Origin: an uncultured Ruminococcus sp.
GTDB lineage: Bacteria > Bacillota > Clostridia > Oscillospirales > Acutalibacteraceae
Direction: 5' to 3'
Assembly: GCA_902777275.1 (NCBI GenBank)
Contig: CACYTI010000027.1
Span: forward strand, 1-53,164
DNA length: 53,164 bases
The notes under the pieces are model-generated. The model saw only the letters and a program-made list of their open reading frames with translations. It was not told the origin of the DNA and did not search any database. Below are positions 40,255 through 48,595 of the stretch, piece by piece; the first letter of the stretch is position 1, and the number at the start of each line of letters is the position of its first letter. The position numbers and the translations under genes are program-made.

Positions 40255-41193
40255 TTATTTCATTTCCTTTTCCCAGAATCGGATGACGTTGAGTTCAAGG
40301 CTGTCCGCAACCTTCTCCAGTTCTGCAACTTCTTCTGCCGTGAGAGCAATATTTGCAGCCTTGACCGCGTCCTCGACCTGATTTTCCTTTGTCACGCCGA
40401 TGATCGGCAGGGTTCCTTTTGCGATAGCCCAAGCAACAGGAATCTGAGCAGTGCCGACACTGTATTTCTCTGCGAGCTTTTTCAGTTCGGCGTTCATTAC
40501 TTCGAGCTTATCGAGTACAGGGTTATAGGTTTCTGCTCTTGCCGAGCCTGCGGGCATCGGGTGAGCGGTATCGTATTTACCGGAGAGAGCGCCCTGCTCC
40601 AATACCATATAGGCGAAGAAATGAATGTCATTCTCTTTGCAATAGTCAAGGATTCCGGAATCCTCTGATGAACGGTTGATCAGGCTGTAGTGGTTCTGTA
40701 CCGCGCCGAGCTTCAGACCGTGCGCTTTCAGGATTTCATCCGCCTGCTTGATTTCAGCGAGGTTGTGGTTGGACACGCCGATGATCGGCACATTTTCCTT
40801 GCCCTCAAAGTACTTCGCAAGTTCCTCTGTCCACTTCGGAGCGCCCCAAACGTTATGGATCCAATAGACATCGAAACGGTCAAGCTCCATTAACCCGAGC
40901 TGCATTTCAATCATATCTTTCATAGCGGTCGGCGATGACGCGTCCGCACACTGCGGCGTGAATTTGTCGGATATGAGATAGCTTTCTCTCGGCAGGTCTT
41001 TAATGAATCCCGCGAGCACCTTCTCCGAAGTGCCCATACCGTAGGCAAAGGCAGTGTCCCAAAGGTTCAAGCCGTTCTTCATCGCTGTATCAAATATCGG
41101 GCGAAGCTGCTCGGCTGTAAAGTTGTTTCCGAATGTTCCGTCGTTGCCCCAAGCCCAAGCGCCAAGAGCGATTTTAGGTAAGTTTTTCATCAT
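40255..41193 (-). CDS. Aldo-keto reductase, second copy
   Basis: 312 residues. Tetrad D46, Y51 ('NLWDTAFAYGMGTSEK'), K77 ('ISDKFTPQ'), H113 ('YWIHNVW'). Cofactor site 'LPIIGVTKENQVEDA'. It is more divergent and shorter than its neighbour, so the two probably differ in substrate. AAGGGAG precedes the ATG. It lies 14 nt after the TetR gene. Confidence 0.92.
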   Translation of the reverse strand: MMKNLPKIALGAWAWGNDGTFGNNFTAEQLRPIFDTAMKNGLNLWDTAFAYGMGTSEKVLAGFIKDLPRESYLISDKFTPQCADASSPTAMKDMIEMQLGLMELDRFDVYWIHNVWGAPKWTEELAKYFEGKENVPIIGVSNHNLAEIKQADEILKAHGLKLGAVQNHYSLINRSSEDSGILDYCKENDIHFFAYMVLEQGALSGKYDTAHPMPAGSARAETYNPVLDKLEVMNAELKKLAEKYSVGTAQIPVAWAIAKGTLPIIGVTKENQVEDAVKAANIALTAEEVAELEKVADSLELNVIRFWEKEMK

Positions 41194-41207
41194 TAATTTC
41201 TCCCTTC

Positions 41208-41828
41208 TTAATCAAGTAATTTTAATATACAATTATATGTCAATTCATAGACCGAGTAATAAGTGTAGCCGATACCCGCTTCTTTCATTGCGTTCTTTTG
41301 TTTGTCTGTCACCATTGCGTATGGATAGATCCCGAACATGAACGGGAAGAATGTGTATATAAAGCTCTTGATCGCTTCATCATCCATCTGCGGACAGTAT
41401 TTGTTCAGCAGCTCGGCAACAAGCTCCATTGATCTGCCGTAAGCCTTTTTAAAGGATATAAGCAGTTCCGGGCGGCTGTTAGCTTCCATATCAAAGTTAT
41501 TCATCGAAAGCAGCTTGAGAAGCTGAACGCGATCAGCTAACGATCGTGCCAGCTTTCCGGATAGCTCTGCTCTTGACAAGCTGTCGTTATCAATCAAGAT
41601 GCTTTCAAGCGCTTCGTTCCAGCGGTGATACTCACGCTCATATAACGCAAGGAAGATTTCTTCCTTTGTTTCAAAATAGTTGTAGATCGTCGGACGCGAG
41701 AAAGAGGTGATGTTTCCGATCTCCTTGATCGTGACGTCCTTGAAGCTCATTTTTTGATAGAGCGTTTCACAAGCGTTGATGATCTCCTCGCGCCTCTGCG
41801 AGATCAACTCAGGCGTTCCTTTTATCAT
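41208..41828 (-). CDS. TetR-family regulator of the redox operon
   Basis: 206 residues. N-terminal helix-turn-helix 'MSFKDVTIKEIGNITSFSRPTIYNYFETKEEIFL', C-terminal ligand domain of ~150 residues. First gene of the operon AKR-AKR-flavodoxin lipoprotein-DUF4405-flavodoxin-CMD, with two strong palindromes around its promoter, so it should repress its own operon and be released by a small molecule or stress signal. Confidence 0.92.
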   Translation of the reverse strand: MIKGTPELISQRREEIINACETLYQKMSFKDVTIKEIGNITSFSRPTIYNYFETKEEIFLALYEREYHRWNEALESILIDNDSLSRAELSGKLARSLADRVQLLKLLSMNNFDMEANSRPELLISFKKAYGRSMELVAELLNKYCPQMDDEAIKSFIYTFFPFMFGIYPYAMVTDKQKNAMKEAGIGYTYYSVYELTYNCILKLLD

Positions 41829-41851
41829 AAGTATCCCTTCTAAATATGTAT

Positions 41852-41900
41852 TGACACGGTGTCAGTATAATTATTATACACCATTACTGACACCGTGTCA
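41852..41900. promoter_or_regulatory. Twin TetR operators
   Basis: TGACACGGTGTCA (41852-41864) and TGACACCGTGTCA (41888-41900), each a palindrome, with centres 36 bp apart. One overlaps the -35 box and the other lies just downstream of the start of transcription. Confidence 0.85.
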
Positions 41901-41901
41901 A
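41873..41901 (-). promoter_or_regulatory. Consensus promoter of the TetR-redox operon
   Basis: Minus strand TTGACA (41901-41896), 17-nt spacer, TATAAT (41878-41873). Confidence 0.9.
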
Positions 41902-41946
41902 TAGCCTTTTTGAAAAAATTTTCTATAGATATCACAAAACGAATGA

Positions 41947-41979
41947 TAAGAAAAAAGGGAGTATCGTGATCATACTCCC
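41947..41979 (-). terminator. Terminator hairpin upstream of the redox operon
   Basis: Minus strand stem GGGAGTAT (41979-41972) pairs with 41964-41957, then TTTTTTCTT. It would end transcripts from DUF5131 or the LysR-remnant region. Confidence 0.75.
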
Positions 41980-42032
41980 AAAATGTAAAAAATATTTTCC
42001 GCAACGTGTACAGACGTTACAGTGTGTTATAA

Positions 42033-42302
42033 TACTCGTCGGATATTGTATTTGCCCTCAAAGAACAGACTAAACAGATGCCGAATATCAAAATACACGA
42101 ACTGTTTGAAAGCGGGATCTATCTGATAGCCCGACGGGATGATCCGCTCGCCCAAAAGAATCTGATCACCGAAAGCGACCTTTACGGAAGGACGCTGATG
42201 GTCAGCGGCGGTTCTCCTCCGGCGCTGAAGGCTGTTCAGCACAGACTGATCGCCACCGGAAAAATCACGTATTTCAACATCGCCGACCACGATACAACGC
42301 TT
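42033..42302 (+). pseudogene. Middle fragment of a LysR-type regulator
   Basis: 'DIVFALKEQTKQMPNIKIHELFESGIYLIARRDDPLAQKNLITESDLYGRTLMVSGGSPPALKAVQHRLIATGKITYFNIADHDTTLTI' is part of a LysR substrate-binding domain. The helix-turn-helix part and the C-terminal ~80 residues are absent. The 3' break falls at the end of the DUF5131 gene on the other strand. No ribosome binding site. Confidence 0.8.
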
Positions 42303-43182
42303 ACCATTCTTTGTTACACTTACCGCAACGAGTGCAGCCGTTGCATATTATTTTCATACCGCAGGTTTGGCATTTCTCGCCAAAGTATGGTTTGTAGTAA
42401 TCTGTCTCGGCCATACTGAAACCAAGCTGTCGGGTTAGCTTGAAGTCAATCGGCTTACCCTTGAAGCTCAGCCCCGATTTGTACGCCTGATTCGCCTGTA
42501 ACTCACTGCCCTCGATTTGATAGGTCTTACCGTCCTTGACGAAGCGTCTGCCTGTGCCGACAAACGCAAAGGTGACGTTGTATTCCTCGCACTCGTCGCA
42601 GAGCTGTTTTACCCATTCGTAATGGCACGGACGAGCACCCGCGTAGTTCTCGCCGTCGCAGATCACCTGTACAAGCTGTCCGCTTTTGAGGTAATCTCTA
42701 ATGCTGATCTCGCCGATAAACGGGGCGCACATAATACCCTTGTGCTTGAACGGCAGTGAAAGCAAAATCGGGATGCGCTCGTCGGCTCTTTTTTGGTTCT
42801 CACAGCTCACGTTGAAAAAGACATTCTCCCAGCCGTCGCCCCAATCATTGGGCAGGCAATCCCGTACTCTCTGCGGACGTTTCGTCAGCAGAAAGAAAAC
42901 AACATCGGGACGCTGACGGATGATATTCCACGCTTCATTACGCCATTCGTCAGCTTCCTCAAGGAAAAAATCCGAGGTCATACACACGCGGAGCTGTTCG
43001 CCGCTTTTGATTTTGAAATGTCCGCTTCTATCTTTTGACAGCGGATAGTTAAAGCCGGCTTTTGTGCGATAGATATCCGCACCGTTTTTGCCGCGTTGAG
43101 CGTCCAAAAAGTACATATAGCAATTCTGACAGCCCTCGCTGCACTTTTTGCAGCCGTGCCACGGATTCCAGATGTCGTGCAA
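42301..43182 (-). CDS. DUF5131 (phage Gp37/Gp68-like) protein
   Basis: 293 residues with a TTG start at 43182, supported by AGGAGG 8 nt upstream and the family's N-terminus 'HDIWNPWHGCKKCSEGCQNCYMY'. The Cys cluster and TIM-barrel-like pattern ('VCMTSDFFLEEADEWR', 'FFLLTKRPQRV', 'NVFFNVSCENQKRADERIP') suggest a radical-SAM-related fold. The C-terminus has a zinc-ribbon-like 'CQTCGMKIICNGCTRCGKC'. Family members occur in phages and chromosomes; function is not established. Its neighbours on both sides are remnants, so it may have arrived by transfer. Confidence 0.85.
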   Translation of the reverse strand: MHDIWNPWHGCKKCSEGCQNCYMYFLDAQRGKNGADIYRTKAGFNYPLSKDRSGHFKIKSGEQLRVCMTSDFFLEEADEWRNEAWNIIRQRPDVVFFLLTKRPQRVRDCLPNDWGDGWENVFFNVSCENQKRADERIPILLSLPFKHKGIMCAPFIGEISIRDYLKSGQLVQVICDGENYAGARPCHYEWVKQLCDECEEYNVTFAFVGTGRRFVKDGKTYQIEGSELQANQAYKSGLSFKGKPIDFKLTRQLGFSMAETDYYKPYFGEKCQTCGMKIICNGCTRCGKCNKEW

Positions 43183-43215
43183 AACCTCACCTCCTGTTTA
43201 GTTGTTTTACCGGTT

Positions 43216-43593
43216 TTATTCAATCAAGTCCTTTATCACCTTGCCGATGTCGGCGTTTACACAAACCGATTGATCGATAATCTCGTCGGGGCAATAGCTC
43301 TCACCGAGATTGATACAAGCATATACAGCGTTTTTGTTTAACGCCGTCAGCTGCCAAAACGGGTATTTAATAATGCCGGGCGTATTTCCGCCTACGCCCA
43401 ATTCAAGATAAACGACGTTCTTATTTCTGTTCTTCTCGATAAAGGTGTTGTACCGCTCAGCCGCCCTGTGCCAGCCCTCGTCCTCGACAAATCTATCGTC
43501 GGAGCGCAGGTTCATTGTCATCGGCTTGCCGCAGACAGGACAGTGTGGGATCAGCTCAGACGGGACTTTCATATTCTCCTGCTGTTCGATCAT
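43216..43593 (-). pseudogene. C-terminal half of a Sir2-like deacetylase/ADP-ribosyltransferase
   Basis: 125 codons starting 'MIEQQENMKVPSELIPHCPVCGKPMTMNLRSDDRFVEDEGWHRAAERY', which includes half of the zinc ribbon (C18, C21), and then 'VVYLELGVGGNTPGIIKYPFW' and 'ACINLGE'. Sirtuins of this kind are ~270-300 residues; the NAD-binding start (GAGxS) and catalytic His are missing. No ribosome binding site precedes the ATG, and the break lies 5 nt from the end of the oxidoreductase remnant. Confidence 0.82.
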
Positions 43594-43598
43594 TGATA

Positions 43599-44273
43599 TT
43601 ACCGCATCATAGTTACTATTTTACCATTCACCTTTCCGCTGTCAAGAGCGATACAAGCGTCTTTGATATGAGCGAAGTCATATACCGCTCCAATCAGCGG
43701 CTTCAAGTTGTACTGATCTATAAAAGTAAAAATATCCTGAATCATTTTCTGTGTCGGGTAGTTCGAGAAAAAGCCTGTCAGGTACACACCATTGGGAATA
43801 TCCTTGATTGGGTCGAAACTGTCCCACTCATATACCTTGCCGAGCACGCCGGTGTTGCAGACAACCGCTCCTTCGTCAAGAGCGAACATCGTATCTCTGA
43901 GGGTTTTGATACCGACCAATTCAAGCACTTTAGTAACACCGTTTACCTTTCCTTTTATCGTTCCGTCGTCAAGAATACACTCGTCACAACCTGCTTCTTT
44001 TAAAAGCGGCAGTTTATCCTCTTTGTGGGTAGTGCCGACAACGGTACAGCCGAGCGCTTTGGCGAGCTGAACCGCCACGTAACCGAGAGCACAGGTCGCA
44101 CCCCTGATAAGGAGCTTATCGTCAGGCGTAAGCCGCAGGCATTGAAACAGTGAACCCCAAGCAGTAAAGTAGGTTTCGGGGATCGCTCCCATTTCAGTCC
44201 AAGACAGATTGCTTTCGACAAGGAAAATGTGATGAACAGGAAGCAAGGCGTAACTACTCGACAAGCACATCAC
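43599..44273 (-). pseudogene. Zinc-type quinone oxidoreductase lacking its catalytic N-domain
   Basis: 224 codons: 'SSYALLPVHHIFLVESNLSWTEMGAIPETYFTAWGSLFQCLRLTPDDKLLIRGATCALGYVAVQLAKALG' with the NADPH Rossmann motif, ending 'GKVNGKIVTMMR'. About 110 N-terminal residues (GroES-like domain) are gone. The remaining frame begins in the intergenic region beside the HxlR gene without a ribosome binding site. It was probably the target gene of the divergent HxlR regulator. Confidence 0.8.
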
Positions 44274-44286
44274 TATCTGATATAAT
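44258..44286 (+). promoter_or_regulatory. Promoter of the HxlR regulator
   Basis: TCGACA (44258-44263), 17-nt spacer, TATAAT (44281-44286). An imperfect dyad TGATATAATATTA/GTAATATCA (about 44278-44309) could be the autoregulatory site. Confidence 0.65.
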
Positions 44287-44334
44287 ATTAAAAAACAAAA
44301 GTAATATCATTTTAGAAACTATTGGAGGTGCGTT

Positions 44335-44667
44335 ATGAAAACACAAGCCGAATTGCCCGATTGTCCCGTCGCAACAACAGTAAGCCTGATCGGAAGCAAG
44401 TGGAAGCTGCTGATATTGCGTAATCTTCTTGTCAGACCGTGGCGGTTCAACGAGTTGAGAAAAAGCCTTGACGGAATCAGCCAGAAGGTACTGACCGACA
44501 GTCTGCGCTCAATGGAGGAGGACGGTATCATCACGCGCACCGTTTATCCCGAAGTGCCGCCGAGAGTTGAATATGCACTCAGCGACCTCGGCGAGAGCAT
44601 GCGCCCGATCATCAAGTCGATGGAAGTTTTTGGGCTTGATTATAAGGAACAGTTTGACAAATTTTAA
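44335..44667 (+). CDS. HxlR-family regulator
   Basis: 110 residues with the family's 'CPVATTVSLIGSKWKLLILRNLL', 'RFNELRKSLDGISQKVLTDSLRSMEEDGIITR' and 'YPEVPPRVEYALSDLGESM'. Complete winged helix-turn-helix; many HxlR proteins sense aldehydes, quinones or oxidative stress by Cys (here Cys10). GGAGG before the ATG. It diverges from the truncated quinone oxidoreductase. Confidence 0.92.
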   Translation: MKTQAELPDCPVATTVSLIGSKWKLLILRNLLVRPWRFNELRKSLDGISQKVLTDSLRSMEEDGIITRTVYPEVPPRVEYALSDLGESMRPIIKSMEVFGLDYKEQFDKF

Positions 44668-44678
44668 CGACTGACAAA

Positions 44679-44721
44679 ACGAGCAGGACAGCCATTGGAA
44701 CCGTTCCTGCTCGTTATTTTT
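44679..44721 (+). terminator. Terminator after the HxlR gene
   Basis: ACGAGCAGGA (44679-44688) pairs with TCCTGCTCGT (44705-44714), then TATTTTTTT. Because of convergence with 44730-45272 it may work both ways. Confidence 0.85.
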
Positions 44722-44729
44722 TTGTACTA

Positions 44730-45272
44730 TTATGAAATCGCCTTTCCCATCTCAAAGGCTTCTTTCAGCTTCTCGCAGCCCTCTATCTCCTTTGGAGCGG
44801 AAAAGCCGCCGGCAAAGATTTTTCCGGAAAAGCGTGCTTTCTCATAACAGTCGATCCAACCTTGCAAGCCTTTTACAGCGCCTTCATCAACATACGCTTC
44901 ATCCTCTGCTGCGGTGGCGAGAAGATAAACGTCGCGGAACTGATAATCGCGTGGATAGAGAGAGTTTGCGCGGTCGATCATCGTTTTCATCTGACCGCTC
45001 ATTTCGTAATAATATATCGGCGTTGCCCAGACTATTACCTCGGCGTTCAACATTTTTTCTGTGATTTCATTGGCGTCGTCCATGATAACACAGCGACCGA
45101 GCTTTTGACAGGCAAGACAGCCCTTGCAAAAGCCAATAGTCTTATCTTTAAGAGATACCAATTCAACATTGTTGCCCGATTCTTTTGCGCCGTCGGCAAA
45201 GGATTTTGCAAGCAGTTCGGAATTGCTGTTCGGGCGGATACTTGTGCTGATAATCAAAACTTTCTTCGACAT
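44730..45272 (-). CDS. NADPH-dependent FMN reductase/flavodoxin-fold protein
   Basis: 180 residues. FMN phosphate loop 'ISTSIRPNSNSELLAKSF', Cys-rich 'GFCKGCLACQKLGRCVIMDD' typical of the iron-sulfur-flavoprotein-like NAD(P)H reductases, and 'VIVWATPIYYYEMSGQMKTMIDR'. It is likely a flavin reductase or quinone/nitro-reductase. AAGGAG before the ATG. Last gene of the LysR-divergent operon. Confidence 0.9.
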   Translation of the reverse strand: MSKKVLIISTSIRPNSNSELLAKSFADGAKESGNNVELVSLKDKTIGFCKGCLACQKLGRCVIMDDANEITEKMLNAEVIVWATPIYYYEMSGQMKTMIDRANSLYPRDYQFRDVYLLATAAEDEAYVDEGAVKGLQGWIDCYEKARFSGKIFAGGFSAPKEIEGCEKLKEAFEMGKAIS

Positions 45273-45282
45273 ACCGTTCTCC

Positions 45283-46281
45283 TTATTTCAGATATTCCTT
45301 GTAGAAGCTCTCGAGCTTGTCAAACGGGATCGCGTTGTTTTCGCCGCCGTCATAGAGGTCGGTGTGAACAGCGCCGGGAATAATCATCAGTTCTTTGTTG
45401 TCGGCGTACTTGCTATCTTTAATCATATTGGCATAAGCGTCCTTGCTGAAATAGCAGGAATGAGCCATCTCACCGTGAATCAGGAGTACCGCGCTTCTGA
45501 TTTCATTTGAGTATTTTAAAATCGGCTGATTCATAAAGCTTTCGCAACCGATAACATTCCAGCCACCGTTGGAGTTAAGCGAGCGAGGATGATAACCGCG
45601 CTCTGTCTTGTAGTAGCTGTAGTAGTCTTTTACAAAGAACGGCATATCCTCTGTAACAGTTTCTACCACACCGCCGCCCAGCTTATATTCTCCGTTTCTT
45701 AAATCATCCAATCTTTGAGAGCACATAGCTTCTTTTTTAGCATAGCGTGCTTCTTCGCTGTCCTCGCTGTCAAAATAGCCGTTTGCATTTACGCGCGTCA
45801 TATCATACATAGTAGAGGCGACGGTCGCCTTTACTCTTATGTCAAGAGCTGCAGCATTGATTGCCATACCGCCCCAGCCGCATATGCCGAGGATACCGAT
45901 TCTGTTGGGGTCAACCTTTTCATTCAGCGACAGGAAATCAACTGCCGCCATAAAATCCTCGGTGTTGATATCCGGTGAAGCCATATATCTCGGCTCGCCG
46001 CCGGATTCACCGGTAAAGGACGGGTCGAAAGCAACTGCCAGAAATCCTCGCTCCGCCATCGTCTGCGCGTATAAGCCGGAGCATTGTTCTTTGACAGCGC
46101 CAAAGGGTCCCGATACCGCTATCGCAGGCAGTTCGCCGTCCGTGTTCTTCGGAACATACATATCCGCCGCAAGAGTGATACCGTAGCGGTTAATGAAAGT
46201 CACCTTGCTGTGATTGACTTTGTCGCTTTTGGGGAAGGTTTTATCCCATTCCCGTGTTAAAACTAAATCAGCTTTTTTCAT
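45283..46281 (-). CDS. Alpha/beta hydrolase with a Cys nucleophile motif
   Basis: 332 residues from ATG 46281 (GGAGG 9 nt before; an ATG 6 nt earlier is too close). Nucleophile elbow 'GILGICGWGGMAINAA' has Cys where most hydrolases have Ser (G-x-C-x-G), as in dienelactone hydrolases; 'GAVHTDLYDGG' supplies the His. The N-terminal part 'NRYGITLAADMYVPKN...AIAVSGPFGAVKEQ' matches the YcjY/dienelactone hydrolase-like group widespread in this type of redox cluster. Substrate unknown. Confidence 0.88.
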   Translation of the reverse strand: MKKADLVLTREWDKTFPKSDKVNHSKVTFINRYGITLAADMYVPKNTDGELPAIAVSGPFGAVKEQCSGLYAQTMAERGFLAVAFDPSFTGESGGEPRYMASPDINTEDFMAAVDFLSLNEKVDPNRIGILGICGWGGMAINAAALDIRVKATVASTMYDMTRVNANGYFDSEDSEEARYAKKEAMCSQRLDDLRNGEYKLGGGVVETVTEDMPFFVKDYYSYYKTERGYHPRSLNSNGGWNVIGCESFMNQPILKYSNEIRSAVLLIHGEMAHSCYFSKDAYANMIKDSKYADNKELMIIPGAVHTDLYDGGENNAIPFDKLESFYKEYLK

Positions 46282-46297
46282 TATCATTTTCCTCCCT

Positions 46298-47269
46298 TTA
46301 TTTGAATACTTTTGTCAGGTAGATATAGAAGCACTGTCTCCAGAATTTATAGTCGTGCCCGTACCCGTCAACCAAATCGGTTTGATTCTTAACGCCCATT
46401 TCATTTAGCACATCACGGTAATACAGTGTGCAGTCGATATTCCAAGGGTCTTTGCTTCCGACCGCCATATACAGATAGTAAGGTGTGTTCTGCTCTGTCG
46501 GTTGAGGTAATTTCTCAAACACTGGTGTATTCCAAAACGTGCCTTTGTAGTATTCGGTCGGGATAACGCCTGTATCGGGCGCGAATCCTGCGATATACCC
46601 GAATTTATCGAGCCACTTGAAGCCCGTGCAGAGCGACTTTGCGCCGCCTTCACTCATTCCGGCAACGGCTGTGTTTTCTCTGCCTGTTTTGACGGGGTAG
46701 TTTTTCTCGATAAACGGCATTAGATCCACCGCAACGTCGTCGATCGCCTTGTCGTAAATATACCGGAGTTCTTCGTCGGTTTTGCTGTCCTTGTCAGATT
46801 GCTTGTCCGTGTACATATCGACGTTGACAAGTATCATAGGCACAGTCAATCCGTCGTTCAGCATATTGCCGTAGAGCAGGGTAACGTATGAATCTGTATC
46901 GATCTGATCGCTATGACTGCCGCTAAAGCCGTGGAAAATATACATTACCGGATAGGCTTGGCTTTGGTCATAACCCGCCGGCAAAAGGATGTTGCACTGC
47001 TTGTTATCGCCTGCCGTGGTCGAGTAATAGTTAACGTCCTTTTGTATCGTGCCGTAATCAACGCCGTCCTTCTTCTCGAAATAGCTGTCGGGAATATCGT
47101 ACGTATTCTTGACAGCATACGGATCAAAGCCGGATTCGTCGGCAGTTGCTTTTTGAGATACAGCATTGCTGTCAGAAGGTGCGTTTTCAGGTTTACTGTT
47201 TTGTGCGTTGGTACAAGCGGAAAGTGCAAACGCACTGATCAATAGTAATGCAACGATGATTCTTTTCAT
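46298..47269 (-). CDS. Esterase lipoprotein (EstD/feruloyl esterase-like fold)
   Basis: 323 residues. Type II signal with lipobox LSAC (Cys19), short polar linker, then an alpha/beta hydrolase: 'PVMYIFHGFSGSHSD' oxyanion region, nucleophile S206 in 'GMSEGGAKSL', and His in 'GYGHDYKFWRQCFY'. Similar to secreted esterases that act on acetylated or feruloylated polysaccharides; substrate is inference. 28 nt or less from both neighbours in the operon. Confidence 0.9.
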   Translation of the reverse strand: MKRIIVALLLISAFALSACTNAQNSKPENAPSDSNAVSQKATADESGFDPYAVKNTYDIPDSYFEKKDGVDYGTIQKDVNYYSTTAGDNKQCNILLPAGYDQSQAYPVMYIFHGFSGSHSDQIDTDSYVTLLYGNMLNDGLTVPMILVNVDMYTDKQSDKDSKTDEELRYIYDKAIDDVAVDLMPFIEKNYPVKTGRENTAVAGMSEGGAKSLCTGFKWLDKFGYIAGFAPDTGVIPTEYYKGTFWNTPVFEKLPQPTEQNTPYYLYMAVGSKDPWNIDCTLYYRDVLNEMGVKNQTDLVDGYGHDYKFWRQCFYIYLTKVFK

Positions 47270-47281
47270 AAAGCCCTCCGA

Positions 47282-47893
47282 TCAATTACTCAGTGTAATG
47301 GTAACGTTGCCGTTTGAAAGCAGCTCAGTCAGCTCTGCCTGTGTTTTGTCTGTTATGCGTCCGAGGCGTGTGTACGCCCAAGTATTAGAGCCATAGAACA
47401 CGACCATTTGATTGCCGGAATACAGAACGATATCGCCTGACGAGGTAGTTGTCTGCACATCATTTTGCGGTAAGTCCGTGCCTATACTTCCCACCTGTTC
47501 AAAGCCGCCGTACATCGACATTTGGATCGTCAGCGGGTGATTCCGGCACAGCTCTGTCAAGGCTTGTACCGCTGCGTTATCTTCCCAATCTACCGAAGCA
47601 GGCGTGTTGCCAATCGTCATTTGCAGAGCTGAGGTTTGTTCTGTTTGTTCGGTCTGCTCAACGCTTTGCGCTTGGGTTTCTTGCTTATTAATAGCTGTTG
47701 TTTCAGGAACTTGTGTTATTGGTTCTATTGTTGTATTTGTGGTTGGTTTAGTTGTCATTGCTGCTGTTGTGCTTTCCGAAGTTGTTAGCTGTGTGGTTGG
47801 CGTAGTAATTTCCGTTTTGTTTTCTTCGCCGTTACAGGCACTGAACAAAACACAGCAAACCACAATCAGCAGAACAGCGGTGATTTTCTTCAT
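47282..47893 (-). CDS. Cyclophilin-like-fold lipoprotein
   Basis: 203 residues. Lipobox FSAC (Cys20), a Thr/Glu/Gln-rich linker (~25-90, including repeated EQTEQT), then a cyclophilin-like domain ('LQMTIGNTPASVDWEDNAAVQAL', 'MSMYGGFEQVGSIGTDLPQNDVQTTTSSGDIVLYSGNQMVVFYGSNTWAYTRLGRI'). This domain is common next to LysR, flavodoxin and aldo-keto reductase genes in Clostridia; no peptidyl-prolyl isomerase activity can be inferred. Confidence 0.9.
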   Translation of the reverse strand: MKKITAVLLIVVCCVLFSACNGEENKTEITTPTTQLTTSESTTAAMTTKPTTNTTIEPITQVPETTAINKQETQAQSVEQTEQTEQTSALQMTIGNTPASVDWEDNAAVQALTELCRNHPLTIQMSMYGGFEQVGSIGTDLPQNDVQTTTSSGDIVLYSGNQMVVFYGSNTWAYTRLGRITDKTQAELTELLSNGNVTITLSN

Positions 47894-47896
47894 GCG

Positions 47897-48472
47897 TTAC
47901 TCCTCCGTTTCAACATCTTTGATATATTTTGCCGGCACGCCGCCGACAACGGTATTTGTCTGAACATCTCTGTTGACGACCGCTCCTGCCGCTATGATCG
48001 CGCCATCGCCGATCGTCACGCCCGGAAGGATAGTAACATTCGCGCCGATCCATACGTTTTTGCCAATAGCAACGGGCTTTGGCAGAAGATTCGCTCGCTT
48101 GCTTGGATTTTGATGATGATTAAGCGTGGCGATCACTGTTTTCGGTCCCACCAGCGTTCCTTCGCCGATGGTGATCCCACCCTGATCCTGAAACTGACAA
48201 CATGAGTTGATAAATACATTCTTGCCTATTATCAGGTTCTTCCCGCAGTCGGTGTAGAACGGCGGAAACATATACGCTCCCTCAGGAAACTCTCTGCCTG
48301 TTAGCTTTTCCATCAGCGCTTTGATTTCGCCGGGCGTGTGGTAGGCGTTATTTAGCTTGGCTGTTATTCTCATCGCTTCATTAGAAAGCTCTGTCATTTT
48401 CAGGTGAACCTTTGAAAATGCGATCACTTCCTGTCTGCTGTTCATATAGCTTAAAAATTCCTTTGTAGTCAT
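47897..48472 (-). CDS. Sugar O-acetyltransferase, left-handed beta-helix
   Basis: 191 residues from ATG 48472 (AGAGGTG upstream; a longer frame to 48493 lies inside the promoter). Mac N-terminal domain, then hexapeptide repeats with '[33 protein letters not shown]', catalytic His in '[11 protein letters not shown]', and the CoA loop '[13 protein letters not shown]'. It is of the maltose/galactoside acetyltransferase type. First gene of the operon divergent from the LysR gene. Confidence 0.92.
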   Translation of the reverse strand: MTTKEFLSYMNSRQEVIAFSKVHLKMTELSNEAMRITAKLNNAYHTPGEIKALMEKLTGREFPEGAYMFPPFYTDCGKNLIIGKNVFINSCCQFQDQGGITIGEGTLVGPKTVIATLNHHQNPSKRANLLPKPVAIGKNVWIGANVTILPGVTIGDGAIIAAGAVVNRDVQTNTVVGGVPAKYIKDVETEE

Positions 48473-48492
48473 CGAATCACCTCTCTGCGTCA

Positions 48493-48577
48493 ATTATACA
48501 TCAGGCTTTTATGAATTACAAATACTTATATTGAATATAATATTATGCTTTACAGGCATAGAGAAAAGTGGTATGAT
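48493..48577. promoter_or_regulatory. Divergent promoters with a LysR-like dyad
   Basis: Minus promoter: TTGTAA (48521-48516), 17 nt, TATAAT (48498-48493), for the acetyltransferase operon. Plus promoter: TTTACA (48549-48554), 17 nt, TATGAT (48572-48577), for the LysR gene. Between them TTATATT-G-AATATAA (48526-48540) is a perfect dyad suited to LysR binding. Confidence 0.75.
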
Positions 48578-48595
48578 AATAAAGAGGTGATCATA

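Noticed and set aside
42301-43182. DUF5131 as evidence of a prophage
   Set aside because: The family does occur in phages (Gp37/Gp68), but no other phage gene is present within the window.
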